Assembly (NCBI GenBank): GCA_023443315.1
Contig: JAEZVA010000039.1
Location: 1 to 44,363, forward strand
Reading direction: 5' to 3'
Origin: Bacillota bacterium
Lineage (GTDB): Bacteria; Bacillota; Clostridia; Oscillospirales; Ruminococcaceae
Length of the DNA: 44,363 nucleotides
In this document: positions 31,465 through 39,546 of the stretch, one piece after another
Layout of the letters: every line of letters begins with the position of its first letter
Numbering within the stretch: position 1 is the stretch's first letter
The notes under the pieces: generated by a model
What the model was told of the DNA's origin: nothing
Database searches by the model: none
What the model saw: the letters and a program-made list of their open reading frames with translations, nothing else
Translations under genes and position numbers: made by a program

Positions 31465-33048
31465 TTATCGGGGTGCAAACAGCGAAGGGTAACCTAGTTC
31501 TGAGGTATCCATATACGCGCGGGTGGAGCGCTCGCCCTTTTGTGCCAGCATGGTATTTAGCTTCGCCAAAACGGCAGTCTCCTGCGGGGAAGCGGCGTGG
31601 ATGGTTGTACCCAGATCCAGATGAGTGAAAAGTCCTTCACAGCGGGGCCATTCTACCTCGGTGTTCGTACTATTTGGGCAGCCGGTTTTAATAAAGTTTA
31701 CCCAGTATGCCATAAGCTGCGTGCCAAACGCGCGCTCTGCCTCGTCCATTCCGGCGGGGTTGATGACGCAAGGCTCGGTTCGTCCAAACAAATACGGAAG
31801 CTCGGAGGAATGGGTGCTGCCCAGTCGTTGTCCGCGCTCACCTGCATCGGGACGCGATTTATAGTACACATAGGAGGCAACACCCTTTTGTGCCCCCGCC
31901 ACACCTAAGCGTGCTGCGGATAGGAACATCAGATCGCTTAGCAGTTTCAGCACACTTTTTAACGTCTCGCCGCTGCTCTCGTGAGGGTAATGGGCAAGAA
32001 GCTCGGGTACCAACTCTGCAGGGAACACCTTGTTAATATAACGCTCGAACGCTTCGGAAGTAATCGCAATGTCATGCGGTACTCCAAACGATCCAAACTC
32101 CTCGGTGGTAAAGCCCACAATAAAGTTCATCGGGTTAAATCTGCCCGAAGAAAATAGTTCATACGGAGAATCGGGCAATACATAACCATCGATGCAGTAG
32201 TTGGGGGTGTAGGGCACACGCAAGCTCGCCTCGATTAGGTCGCAGCCGTCCATAGCGCGCAGCTCGGCGATGCTTTTGCAGGCAACGGCTTCGGCAAACG
32301 CCACACCATCCTGCTCCATCTCGTCGCGGGGCTTTGCGTCCATCATGCCGCCCAAAAGTGGGCAGCCACTCTGCATGATAACCTGACTGCACAGACCGGT
32401 AACCAGCGGCGACATCAGCAGACAAGAGGTTCCCACCGAGCCGCCCGATTGTCCACCTACGGTAATGCGCTGGGCATCGCCGCCAAATCGGTCGGCGTTT
32501 TCATGTAGCCACAAAAGTGCTTGACGCATATCCAAGATGGCGTAGTTGCCGCTGCTGCCATAGGGTGCCTCGGCGGTTAATTCGGGGTGGCACAAAAAGC
32601 CGAACAGACCCAGACGGTAGTTGATGGTAACCACCATCATGCCCTGCTCGGCAAGGCGCTCGCCTTCAAAAAAGGGTGCCATTCCCGTGCCTGCCACCAT
32701 ACCGCCGCCGTGAATCCACACAAAGATGGGCAGTTTTTCGTCCGGGGCCTTGGCGGGTGTCCATATGTTTAGGTACAGGCAATCCTCACTGTCCATCTTA
32801 GCCGAAAGCTCAAAGTCCTCGCTGGGCCAGTGTGCCCGTCCGTCGGCCTGCAATGCACCGCCGGAGAAGCGATCCGCCATGCGTACGCCAAACCAGCGTG
32901 CCGGCGGCTCTGGCGCCTTCCAACGCCTATCCCCAAGCGGCGGCGCCGCATAAGGAACCCCTCGAAATACCTTGAGGTCGCCTTCTGTTGTGCCCTGCAG
33001 AACGCCTTGTTTTACGGTCACCCGCGCTTGGTCAAATGTCTGTTTCAA
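31465..33048 (-). CDS. Carboxylesterase type B (PnbA-like)
   Basis: This 527-residue serine esterase belongs to the type-B carboxylesterase/cholinesterase family, with length and motifs typical of bacterial p-nitrobenzyl-esterase relatives. It begins VFRGVPYAAPPLGDRRWKAP. SEDCLYLNIWTP is the second signature, the oxyanion hole is HGGG (113-116) and the nucleophile is Ser201 in VGGQSGGSVG, where the usual GESAGG carries Gln instead of Glu. The histidine is in THSSELPYLFG. No signal peptide is visible. A TTG start at 33048 has AAGGGGG 8 bases upstream. It is transcribed toward the esterase and diverges from the DUF3237 gene. The substrate is unknown. Confidence 0.95.
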   Translation of the reverse strand: MKQTFDQARVTVKQGVLQGTTEGDLKVFRGVPYAAPPLGDRRWKAPEPPARWFGVRMADRFSGGALQADGRAHWPSEDFELSAKMDSEDCLYLNIWTPAKAPDEKLPIFVWIHGGGMVAGTGMAPFFEGERLAEQGMMVVTINYRLGLFGFLCHPELTAEAPYGSSGNYAILDMRQALLWLHENADRFGGDAQRITVGGQSGGSVGTSCLLMSPLVTGLCSQVIMQSGCPLLGGMMDAKPRDEMEQDGVAFAEAVACKSIAELRAMDGCDLIEASLRVPYTPNYCIDGYVLPDSPYELFSSGRFNPMNFIVGFTTEEFGSFGVPHDIAITSEAFERYINKVFPAELVPELLAHYPHESSGETLKSVLKLLSDLMFLSAARLGVAGAQKGVASYVYYKSRPDAGERGQRLGSTHSSELPYLFGRTEPCVINPAGMDEAERAFGTQLMAYWVNFIKTGCPNSTNTEVEWPRCEGLFTHLDLGTTIHAASPQETAVLAKLNTMLAQKGERSTRAYMDTSELGYPSLFAPR

Positions 33049-33272
33049 AAGTGAAGCCCCCTTCTGTTATTAATATCTTCACTATACCGCACTGCTTGAG
33101 CAGCCGCATTTGTTTAACCGCGCAGTTTTTTTGTTTTCAGGCACAGGGTTGTTAAAAACCACGCATTATCAGTAGCGCATAAGCGAAAAACTGTTTATAA
33201 TGGATGCAATAGAGTGTATCTATCGACCATACAAGTTTTGGCGCAACGAGAATAAAGAAAGGAAGATGAAAT

Positions 33273-33692
33273 ATGCAGCTAGAAGCAAGCCTATTAATGA
33301 AACTTCATGTAACGCTTGGGGAAGTACAGTTTGTGGGGGGCACACCCGGGCGCGAGCTGTGCATCATTCCCATTACGGGCGGACGATTTGAGGGGCCACT
33401 TCTGCGCGGACAGATTTGTGCAGGCGGGGCGGATTGGAACACGCGTATCTCAACGACGCGTTCTCACGTATTTGCGAAGTACTGGATTAAAACGGACGAT
33501 GGTGTAATGATTAGCGTGCAAAACGAAGGGGTTATCGATGCTTCTGCCGACGCGCGAATCAAAACGGTGCCACGCTTTGAGGTAAGTAGCCAAAGCCCTT
33601 ACGCCTTTTTGAATTCGGGCGTATATGTGGGGGAATTAACGGCAGGCAGTGAGCCAAACAGCGTAGATATCACCCTATATCAGTTGGCATGA
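33273..33692 (+). CDS. DUF3237 family protein
   Basis: This 139-residue protein matches DUF3237, a small beta-barrel family of unknown function found in bacteria and fungi. The signature is clear: IIPITGGRFEGPLLRGQICA followed by GGADW, then YWIKTDDGVMISVQNEGV and, near the end, YAFLNSGVYVGEL. AAAGGAAG precedes the ATG at 33273 by 7 bases, and a -10-like TATAAT lies near 33197. It is divergent from the carboxylesterase and ends before an 18-bp inverted repeat. There is no signal peptide or cofactor motif. Family members often sit beside esterases, reductases or degradative enzymes, as here, but no reaction is established. Confidence 0.92.
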   Translation: MQLEASLLMKLHVTLGEVQFVGGTPGRELCIIPITGGRFEGPLLRGQICAGGADWNTRISTTRSHVFAKYWIKTDDGVMISVQNEGVIDASADARIKTVPRFEVSSQSPYAFLNSGVYVGELTAGSEPNSVDITLYQLA

Positions 33693-33782
33693 CACACGGT
33701 ATCGAAGCTAGAGCGAACAATTAAGAACATGCGTGTACTGAAGAACAATGTAACGCATTTCAGAATTACTTAGTATTAGAAT

Positions 33783-33827
33783 AATACCACAGACCCCCCG
33801 ATTATTAAGCGGGGGGTCTGTGGTATT
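33783..33827. terminator. Perfect 18-bp inverted repeat between converging genes
   Basis: The arms 33783-33800 and 33810-33827 are perfect reverse complements (AATACCACAGACCCCCCG on the left) around a 9-base loop. Lacking a T-run on either side, it probably acts as a bidirectional transcription barrier between the DUF3237 and aldo/keto reductase genes. Confidence 0.65.
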
Positions 33828-33934
33828 AAGTGGCACCAATAGAATCAGGGGTCAACTCCTGACGCAAACTGTACCTGCAGGTGTGTTGCGTCCGAGCTAT
33901 CGGTAAGTTCCATTTTTAATAACTTTTTCGTAAA

Positions 33935-34882
33935 CTATAAAAGCGCATCTTCAATATCGTAAAGAACATCATCAGAAAGGGCATAGCCTGAGGCCTTTAC
34001 ATTTTGCTCAACCTGTTCTGGTCTGCTTGCGCCGATGAGCGCGCTTGATATGTTTTGCAGGCGAAGTACCCACGCAAGTGCAAGCTGAGCCATTGGGATG
34101 CCGAGACTGTCCGCTATAGCCGCAATCTTGTTTACCTTCTCAAAGGTTGTTTCATTTAAGTAACCCTTAATAAAGTAGTTCATCTTATCGTTGGCGGCAC
34201 GGCTGTCTGCAGGGATGTCATGAAGGCTTTTGTACTTTCCGGTCAGAAGTCCCTGCGCAAGCGGCGAGAACACCACCTGACCGATGCCGTTTCTTTCGCT
34301 GACGGGGATGACCTCCGCCTCGATTTTGCGGTTCAGCATGCTGTACTGGGGCTGGTTTACTACAAAACGGTTAATCAGGTTCTTATCGGCGATGCGCATC
34401 GCTTCCTCAATCTGAACTGCCGACCATTCACTGATGCCCGCGTACATAATCTTGCCCTGACGAATCAGATCATCAAAGGCGCGAAGCGTCTCCTCAACGG
34501 GTGTTTCGGGGTCATAACGGTGACAGTACAGGATATCCACATAGTCCTGCTTTAATCTTTTTAAGCTGGCATGTGCAGATTCCATGATATGTTTTCTTGA
34601 TAATCCCCGGTCATTGGGTCCGTCGCCCATGGGGAAAAAGACCTTGGTTGCCAAAACGTACGAGCTTCGCTCGTATTTGCCCAGAGCCTCGCCCACCACC
34701 TTTTCGGCTTCGCCTCGGTTATATACATTGGCGGTGTCAAAGAAGTTGATGCCAAGTTCATAGGCCTTATCAATGGTTTTGATTGCGGTTTCGTTCTCCA
34801 CCGCGTTGCCGTAGGTCAGCCAGCTTCCAAGGCTAATCTCGCTTACCTTCAGTCCGGTGTTACCCAGTCTTCTGTATTGCAT
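33935..34882 (-). CDS. Aldo/keto reductase (Kv-beta/YghZ-like), third in operon
   Basis: This 315-residue NADPH-dependent oxidoreductase has a TIM-barrel fold. The catalytic set is visible: FFDTANVYNRGEAE (Asp and Tyr), LATKVFF (Lys) and ILYCHRYDP (His). The late cofactor-binding segment ALIGASRPEQVEQNVKA is intact. The start ATG at 34882 has GGAGG 9 bases upstream; the frame continues 7 codons further without a site. It lies 21 bases after the second reductase. The closest subgroup is the potassium-channel beta-subunit-like enzymes acting on small aldehydes such as methylglyoxal, but the substrate is inferred. Confidence 0.95.
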   Translation of the reverse strand: MQYRRLGNTGLKVSEISLGSWLTYGNAVENETAIKTIDKAYELGINFFDTANVYNRGEAEKVVGEALGKYERSSYVLATKVFFPMGDGPNDRGLSRKHIMESAHASLKRLKQDYVDILYCHRYDPETPVEETLRAFDDLIRQGKIMYAGISEWSAVQIEEAMRIADKNLINRFVVNQPQYSMLNRKIEAEVIPVSERNGIGQVVFSPLAQGLLTGKYKSLHDIPADSRAANDKMNYFIKGYLNETTFEKVNKIAAIADSLGIPMAQLALAWVLRLQNISSALIGASRPEQVEQNVKASGYALSDDVLYDIEDALL

Positions 34883-34903
34883 GGTTGTATTCCTCCAATT
34901 CAA

Positions 34904-35872
34904 TTATCTGTTGTAGCCAAAGCGTGTGCCTGCCAATGAGCTCCATACAGCATCACATGCCGCTAAGACCTCCTGATTCAAGAAATCACCCTCAAGCGTA
35001 GCAATGTTCTGCTCAATCTGGGCTAGCTTGCTCACGCCGCTGATGATGCTTGTGACACCCGAGCGGCTTGCGCACCACCTCATGGCAAGCTGTAACACAC
35101 TCATGTTGTGTGCTGCCGCAATCTCGGTTAGTTTTTCCACAGCGGCAAAGTTATCATCCGACCAATAGCGTTTATAGTACATCTCGTTACCTGCAAAGCG
35201 GGTATTCTCTGCGGGTTTACCCGGGCGGTGTTTTCCTGCGAGAAGTCCGCCTGCGATGGGGTTATATACCGCCATACCCAGCTTGTGTGCCTGCAAAAAG
35301 GGAACCAGCTCGGTTTCAATGCCGCGCGTAATCGCATTGTAGACGTTTTGGGTGATGATTGGGGTGATATAGCCCCGCTTATCGCAGACCGCCAGCATAT
35401 CCGCAATCTGCCACGCGGCAAAGTTGCTTACCCCAATATATCTAATTTTTCCTGCCTTGACAAGCCCGGTCATCGTCTCTAGTGTTTCCTCAATCTCTGT
35501 TTCGTAGTCGGGGCCATGCAGGTAGTACACATCGATATAGTCCGTGTCCAGGCGGGCGAGACTGGCATCCACGGAGGACAGGATATTGCGGCGGGAAAGC
35601 CCCTTGTCATTGAGCTTGTCGCCCATCTGACCAAAGACCTTTGTGGCAAGAATAATGTCGTCACGTCGGTTCTTTAGTGCCTTTCCAACGATGCGCTCAC
35701 TTTCGCCCTGATTGTATACGTTTGCTGTGTCCCAGAAATTCACGCCTTGTTCAAAGGCGTAGTCCATGATGGCAAGGCTGTCGGCTTCATTAGTCTGCCC
35801 GCCAAACATCATCGTGCCAAGGCTAAGTGCCGATACCTTAAGGCTTGTGCCCGGAAGATTGTTGTATTTCAT
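34904..35872 (-). CDS. Aldo/keto reductase, second in operon
   Basis: This 322-residue aldo/keto reductase has the usual catalytic residues in FWDTANVYNQGESE, LATKVFG and YYLHGPDYE. It ends with the C-terminal cofactor region SIISGVSKLAQIEQNIATLE. It is distinct from its neighbours, with roughly half of the positions shared by eye, so the three genes look like an expanded family rather than recent duplicates. AAAGGA lies about 12 bases before the ATG at 35872. It is 21 bases upstream of the third reductase and 74 bases downstream of the first. Expression should follow the MerR-type promoter at 36992-37022. Confidence 0.95.
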   Translation of the reverse strand: MKYNNLPGTSLKVSALSLGTMMFGGQTNEADSLAIMDYAFEQGVNFWDTANVYNQGESERIVGKALKNRRDDIILATKVFGQMGDKLNDKGLSRRNILSSVDASLARLDTDYIDVYYLHGPDYETEIEETLETMTGLVKAGKIRYIGVSNFAAWQIADMLAVCDKRGYITPIITQNVYNAITRGIETELVPFLQAHKLGMAVYNPIAGGLLAGKHRPGKPAENTRFAGNEMYYKRYWSDDNFAAVEKLTEIAAAHNMSVLQLAMRWCASRSGVTSIISGVSKLAQIEQNIATLEGDFLNQEVLAACDAVWSSLAGTRFGYNR

Positions 35873-35946
35873 CGTTGAGACCAGTCCTTTCTGGCGTCAA
35901 GCGCCGTGAGAAATCATTCACCCACAGCTTGCTAAAAGCCGGTTTG

Positions 35947-36939
35947 TTACCATGCGTAGGCTTCCGGCGCGGCTCCGCCCGGACCAGGGAATATCTCGTC
36001 AAGCTTTCTAAGCACATCGTCACTTAGCGCAATCTCCACTGCACGAAGCGAATTCTCAAACTGCTCCAAGGTTCTTGGCCCAATGATGGGTGCGGTTACT
36101 GCGGGGTTAGAAAGCAGCCATGCCAGCGCGACGTTGGACTGGCTCTCTCCAAGTTCCTTGCACAGTGCTGCGTATGCCATAAGCTGTGCACGCTGCGGCT
36201 CAGTCAGGTTCTTCGCCGCTTCTGCCGTGCGGTCACTTCCAGCTACAGGGGTAAGCGCATTACCGCTTAATAAACCGCCCCCAAGCGGGCTCCAAGGTAT
36301 TACCCCAAGACCAAGCTCCTGCGCCGCGGGTAGAACCTCAAGCTCTGGCAGCCTGCACACAAGGCTGTACTTATGCTGCTCGCTGACAAGTCCCAAAAAA
36401 TTACGCTTATCGGCCATTGCCTGCGCGTACGCAAGATGACGCGCGCCAAAGTTGCTGGAGCCGACGTAATACACCGTTCCCTGATTGATGAGTGCCTCAA
36501 ACGCGCCCCAGATTTCCTCCCACGGGGCATGGCGCTCGATATGATGCATCTGGTAAAGCTCCACACGGTCTGTCTGCAGCCGCTTCAGTGAGCCCTCGAG
36601 ATGTCTGCGAATCTTGTAGGCAGAAAGCCCGCGAGCACCGTTTGGTCCGTCGTTTTCGTCGCTCATGTCACCGTAAACCTTTGTGGCAAGCACCACTTTT
36701 TCGCGTCTGCCGCCACCTTGGGCAAACCAGCGACCCATAATCTCCTCCGTCCAGCCGCTGTGCCCATTGTTCGGATTGCCGTAAACATTTGCTGTATCAA
36801 AGAAATTCACGCCCGCGTCAAGCGCCTTATCCATAATGGCAAAGGCCTCTTTTTCGTCTGTGCGCGGTCCAAAGTTCATCGTTCCAAGGCAAAGGCGACT
36901 TACCTTTAAACCGGTTCTTCCCAAATAAGTATATTGCAT
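35947..36939 (-). CDS. Aldo/keto reductase, first in operon
   Basis: This 330-residue aldo/keto reductase shows the catalytic residues in FFDTANVYG, LATKVYG and LYQMHHIERH. Its N-terminus LGRTGLKVSRLCLGTMNFG is typical of the AKR family that includes YhdN-like general stress reductases, and the end has IIGPRTLEQFENSLRAVE. The ATG at 36939 has AGGAGGG 6 bases upstream. The frame continues upstream to 37011 but would cover the promoter. It is the promoter-proximal gene of the three-reductase operon and diverges from merR. The likely job is detoxifying aldehydes or reducing a sugar-derived carbonyl. Confidence 0.95.
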   Translation of the reverse strand: MQYTYLGRTGLKVSRLCLGTMNFGPRTDEKEAFAIMDKALDAGVNFFDTANVYGNPNNGHSGWTEEIMGRWFAQGGGRREKVVLATKVYGDMSDENDGPNGARGLSAYKIRRHLEGSLKRLQTDRVELYQMHHIERHAPWEEIWGAFEALINQGTVYYVGSSNFGARHLAYAQAMADKRNFLGLVSEQHKYSLVCRLPELEVLPAAQELGLGVIPWSPLGGGLLSGNALTPVAGSDRTAEAAKNLTEPQRAQLMAYAALCKELGESQSNVALAWLLSNPAVTAPIIGPRTLEQFENSLRAVEIALSDDVLRKLDEIFPGPGGAAPEAYAW

Positions 36940-36960
36940 GTGTAACCCTCCTAAAAGTTC

Positions 36961-36990
36961 TTGACATCGTACGAAAAGATGCTGTACGAT
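36961..36990 (+). promoter_or_regulatory. Probable merR promoter
   Basis: TTGACA (36961-36966), an 18-base spacer and TACGAT (36985-36990) on the plus strand. ATCGTAC and GTACGAT form an inverted repeat inside it (36966-36990), a possible second operator. Confidence 0.55.
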
Positions 36991-36991
36991 A

Positions 36992-37022
36992 ATCATAAAC
37001 CTTAACGTCAACTCTAAGTCAA
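36992..37022 (-). promoter_or_regulatory. MerR-type promoter of the reductase operon
   Basis: On the minus strand TTGACT (37022-37017), a 19-base spacer and TATGAT (36997-36992). The over-long 19-bp spacer is diagnostic of promoters that MerR regulators activate by DNA distortion. An imperfect dyad (CTTAGAG...TTAAG) fills the spacer. Confidence 0.82.
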
Positions 37023-37055
37023 GAGCAAATTACATACAAAGCGGAGGTGCCCGTT

Positions 37056-37481
37056 ATGGGGTATACAGTGAAGATGGTGGCGGAGAAAACGGGGCTTAGC
37101 CCACACGTCCTGCGGTATTACGAGAAAGAAGGGCTGTTGCCACACATTAAAAGAACCCAAAGTGGCATTCGCCAATATATGGACGCCGATCTGGAATGGC
37201 TTGGTTTAATCTGTTGCTTAAAGAATACAGGCATGTCGATTAAACAGATTCGGGATTTTGTGAATCTTAGTACGCAGGGTCCCCAAACACTCAAGGCGCG
37301 ATGCACGATGCTGCTTGCCCACAAAAAAGAGGTGGAGAAGCACATCGAAGAAACCAACAAACATCTTGAGCGGGTCTCTCATAAAATCGCTTACTTTACA
37401 AAGCAGTATGAAGAGTATTGCCTTGATGAAACGATTGGTGAAGAGGGGATAGGGTTACCGCAAACAGTATCGGTTTTTTGA
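37056..37481 (+). CDS. MerR-family transcriptional regulator
   Basis: This 141-residue regulator has the N-terminal MerR winged helix (about 3-70): YTVKMVAEKTGLSPHVLRYY, EKEGLLPHIKRTQSGIRQY, then a long coiled coil (about 80-125, HKKEVEKHIEETNKHLERV) for dimerisation. The single C-terminal Cys (YCLDE) does not form a metal-binding set, so it looks like the aldehyde or metabolite-responsive group (AdhR/YhdM-like) rather than a metal sensor. ATG at 37056 with GGAGG 8 bases upstream; GTG at 37047 would overlap that site. Divergence from three aldo/keto reductases and the 19-bp-spacer promoter argue that it controls them. Confidence 0.95.
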   Translation: MGYTVKMVAEKTGLSPHVLRYYEKEGLLPHIKRTQSGIRQYMDADLEWLGLICCLKNTGMSIKQIRDFVNLSTQGPQTLKARCTMLLAHKKEVEKHIEETNKHLERVSHKIAYFTKQYEEYCLDETIGEEGIGLPQTVSVF

Positions 37482-37614
37482 TGTTCTGTTATTCCTAAAG
37501 CGGCATCAACTCACGGCAATCTGCACCACTTCGATTCTTACATGAAGATAAAAGCAAGGCATCGCCTTTTGCATCATCCACTCAAGATAAATAGAGTGTT
37601 ACAATCGCACGATG

Positions 37615-38631
37615 TTATCTTTTGCGGGATGCAAACTTATCCATAAAGGTTAACATCTCTATCAATCGTTCCACAAGAGTATCGTTAATACTGGACCAAC
37701 GATAACCATAACCAGGAAAATAAGGGCATAAACAATGTTGTTCTCCGCCATGACTTACCTCAATTGCAGCAAGCGGGCGGGCACCGGTTTTGTCGGTCTG
37801 AACACAATACCTACAACCATCGCATTTTTTTGTGTGCGTTACAATAAATTGCTTAACACTGTTATCCGCCGTCTCAAAACCCTCTAGGAATGGCTTAAAA
37901 CTAGAAGGTATGCACAAACCAAAAATAACTGGATTTTTAAAGCAAGCGTCATATCGTACCGATATACCTGTGTGTTTGATCTTATACTCAAATCCACCAT
38001 TCGGCGGTTCGCTGCTCCATATAGGGTTTGCGTAAGTCAGTGATAGCTTGCAGTTACTACCTGTGATATCGTAGATATCAAATCTTTTGTATCCCTGAGT
38101 AACCATCCAGCTTTCCAGCTTACGAAATGCCGCTTCCCCAACTAGGCGTGCGTAGATATCAGATGTGTATGGGTGATTCTTATTAAAAAGGCAAAATGAA
38201 AAGTGGGTCAACCCGCCGTCAATACGGTTAGACATCCAAATCCATGCGGGAGATAGATTGGTAATATCGTTGATTCCGAGTTTTAAGAGGATATTGCTTT
38301 GCCGTCTATTCAACTTCACCTCTAAACCTTGACCAATTAGGAATAAATTCTTTAGCAATATATCTATCGTATTACTAAACTTATTCATGTTTACCTGCAG
38401 TTCAGGTTTGCCGTAAGAGGACTTAATATAACCGGGATACGCGTCATCTTCATGAAGGGAAGATACAAAAAGCAAAGGCTCATTAAAGGCTAACTGATAA
38501 AGATTCTTAATTAAGTGATAGAACTTCTCTTGTTCAGATACACTGATACTTGCATTGTCATCAGGAACAAATGGAGCAAGCAAATCTAAATAAGACTGTG
38601 CTATTCGTTGTTCTAAACTCTCAAATGTCAT
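37615..38631 (-). CDS. Unknown protein with a C-terminal cysteine cluster
   Basis: I do not recognise this 338-residue protein. It has AAGGAG 7 bases before its ATG, so it is a real gene. Residues 1-250 are a mixed alpha/beta region with no membrane span or signal peptide. The C-terminal part carries Cys270, Cys273 and Cys276 (CDGCRYC), then Cys300 and Cys302 (CLCPYFPGYGYRW), a pattern that could bind zinc or an iron-sulfur centre. Aromatic residues are frequent (FPGYGYRW, HFSFCLF). It is monocistronic, separated from merR on the other side and from tRNA-Arg upstream. No function is proposed. Confidence 0.8.
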   Translation of the reverse strand: MTFESLEQRIAQSYLDLLAPFVPDDNASISVSEQEKFYHLIKNLYQLAFNEPLLFVSSLHEDDAYPGYIKSSYGKPELQVNMNKFSNTIDILLKNLFLIGQGLEVKLNRRQSNILLKLGINDITNLSPAWIWMSNRIDGGLTHFSFCLFNKNHPYTSDIYARLVGEAAFRKLESWMVTQGYKRFDIYDITGSNCKLSLTYANPIWSSEPPNGGFEYKIKHTGISVRYDACFKNPVIFGLCIPSSFKPFLEGFETADNSVKQFIVTHTKKCDGCRYCVQTDKTGARPLAAIEVSHGGEQHCLCPYFPGYGYRWSSINDTLVERLIEMLTFMDKFASRKR

Positions 38632-38702
38632 TTTAAAACTCCTTTTATGTTAAAATAAACATAGGTTAACTGGAATTGATTTCCGTATTTATAATATACC
38701 AT

Positions 38703-38746
38703 AAATAAAAAGGATGACAAGATACAGTGTTGCATCTTGTCATCCT
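38703..38746 (-). terminator. Terminator after tRNA-Arg
   Basis: AGGATGACAAGAT and ATCTTGTCATCCT form a perfect 13-bp stem with a 10-base loop. On the minus strand TTTTTATTT follows (38710-38703). Confidence 0.92.
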
Positions 38747-38756
38747 AATTTCGTTT

Positions 38757-38833
38757 TGGTGCGCCCGACTGGATTCGAACCAGCGGCCTTTAGAGTCGGA
38801 GTCTAACGCTCTATCCAGCTGAGCTACAGGCGC
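38757..38833 (-). tRNA. tRNA-Arg (anticodon CCG)
   Basis: The minus-strand cloverleaf is complete with a 7-bp acceptor (GCGCCTG / CGGGCGC), D-arm, anticodon stem TTAGA/TCTAA with loop CTCCGAC giving anticodon CCG (reads CGG), T-arm GGTTCGAATCC and encoded CCA (38759-38757). Confidence 0.95.
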
Positions 38834-38992
38834 ATATTATTAGCGCAAAACGTTTATAAAGCTTAACGCAAAAAATAGTATAGCATAGTTACGACTAAAT
38901 GAAAAGTGGTATTGTGCAGCCTAGGCAAAAAACAATGAATCAGGCAATCAAACCATAAACTCAAAAACTTGTGTCGAGGCAGGCGAAAAAAC

Positions 38993-39021
38993 TTGCAAAT
39001 TTGGCATGGTTGTGATATCAT
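38993..39021 (+). promoter_or_regulatory. Probable secG promoter
   Basis: TTGCAA, a 17-base spacer and TATCAT, about 65 bases before the secG start. Confidence 0.65.
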
Positions 39022-39084
39022 CATTAAAGATGTGTTTGACTGGTGTAATGCCTGTCTTATTAACAATATCGGAGGTGCCTTTCG

Positions 39085-39339
39085 TTGGGCGGAATTGAAA
39101 TTGCGGGTGCGATCCTATTAATTCTCGCAAGCATACTGTTGACTTTACTTGTATTGGTGAAGGATGACAAGTCAGACGGAATGAGCGCAATCATGGGCGG
39201 TTCCAGCAGCGATTCTTATCTCGGTAAAAACCGTGGCAGAACGCTTGATGTTGTTCTGGGTCGCTGGACCAAGGTTGTTGCGATTGTGTTCTTTGTGCTT
39301 GTGCTTGCGGTAAATATCAGCCTTATTTTTATTAAATAG
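39085..39339 (+). CDS. secG: Preprotein translocase subunit SecG
   Basis: SecG is the small, non-essential subunit of the SecYEG channel. The 84-residue protein has two transmembrane helices (about 4-25 and 60-82) joined by a polar loop with the conserved DGMSAIMGGSSSDSYLGKNRGRT region, a Gly/Ser-rich stretch typical of SecG. The start is TTG with GGAGGT 8-9 bases upstream. It precedes rnr, as in many Firmicutes, but a terminator hairpin (39372) lies between them, so each may be transcribed separately. No odd feature is seen. Confidence 0.95.
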   Translation: MGGIEIAGAILLILASILLTLLVLVKDDKSDGMSAIMGGSSSDSYLGKNRGRTLDVVLGRWTKVVAIVFFVLVLAVNISLIFIK

Positions 39340-39371
39340 GTTGTGTACCGCTGAAGAATATCGGTAAACGA

Positions 39372-39405
39372 AAGCTCTGCGATGTTCGCAGGGCTTGTGT
39401 TTTTG
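39372..39405 (+). terminator. Terminator after secG
   Basis: AAGCTCTGCG and CGCAGGGCTT form a stem with one mismatch, followed by GTGTTTTTG. Confidence 0.8.
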
Positions 39406-39546
39406 TTATTAGAAGGTTTTGTGGGTGCCTATCGACGCATAACTGCGTCATCCGCACACATTAATATATTATAACAGTAAGACTTTATCGGAATTTAGAA
39501 GGTTTTCCGTCGGCAGAACAGCAAAAATGTGATTTGACAAAAGGAA

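Noticed and set aside
36992..37011. Upstream extension of the first aldo/keto reductase to ATG at 37011
   Set aside because: The extension covers the MerR-type -10 region; the ATG at 36939 has an AGGAGGG site and matches the family N-terminus.
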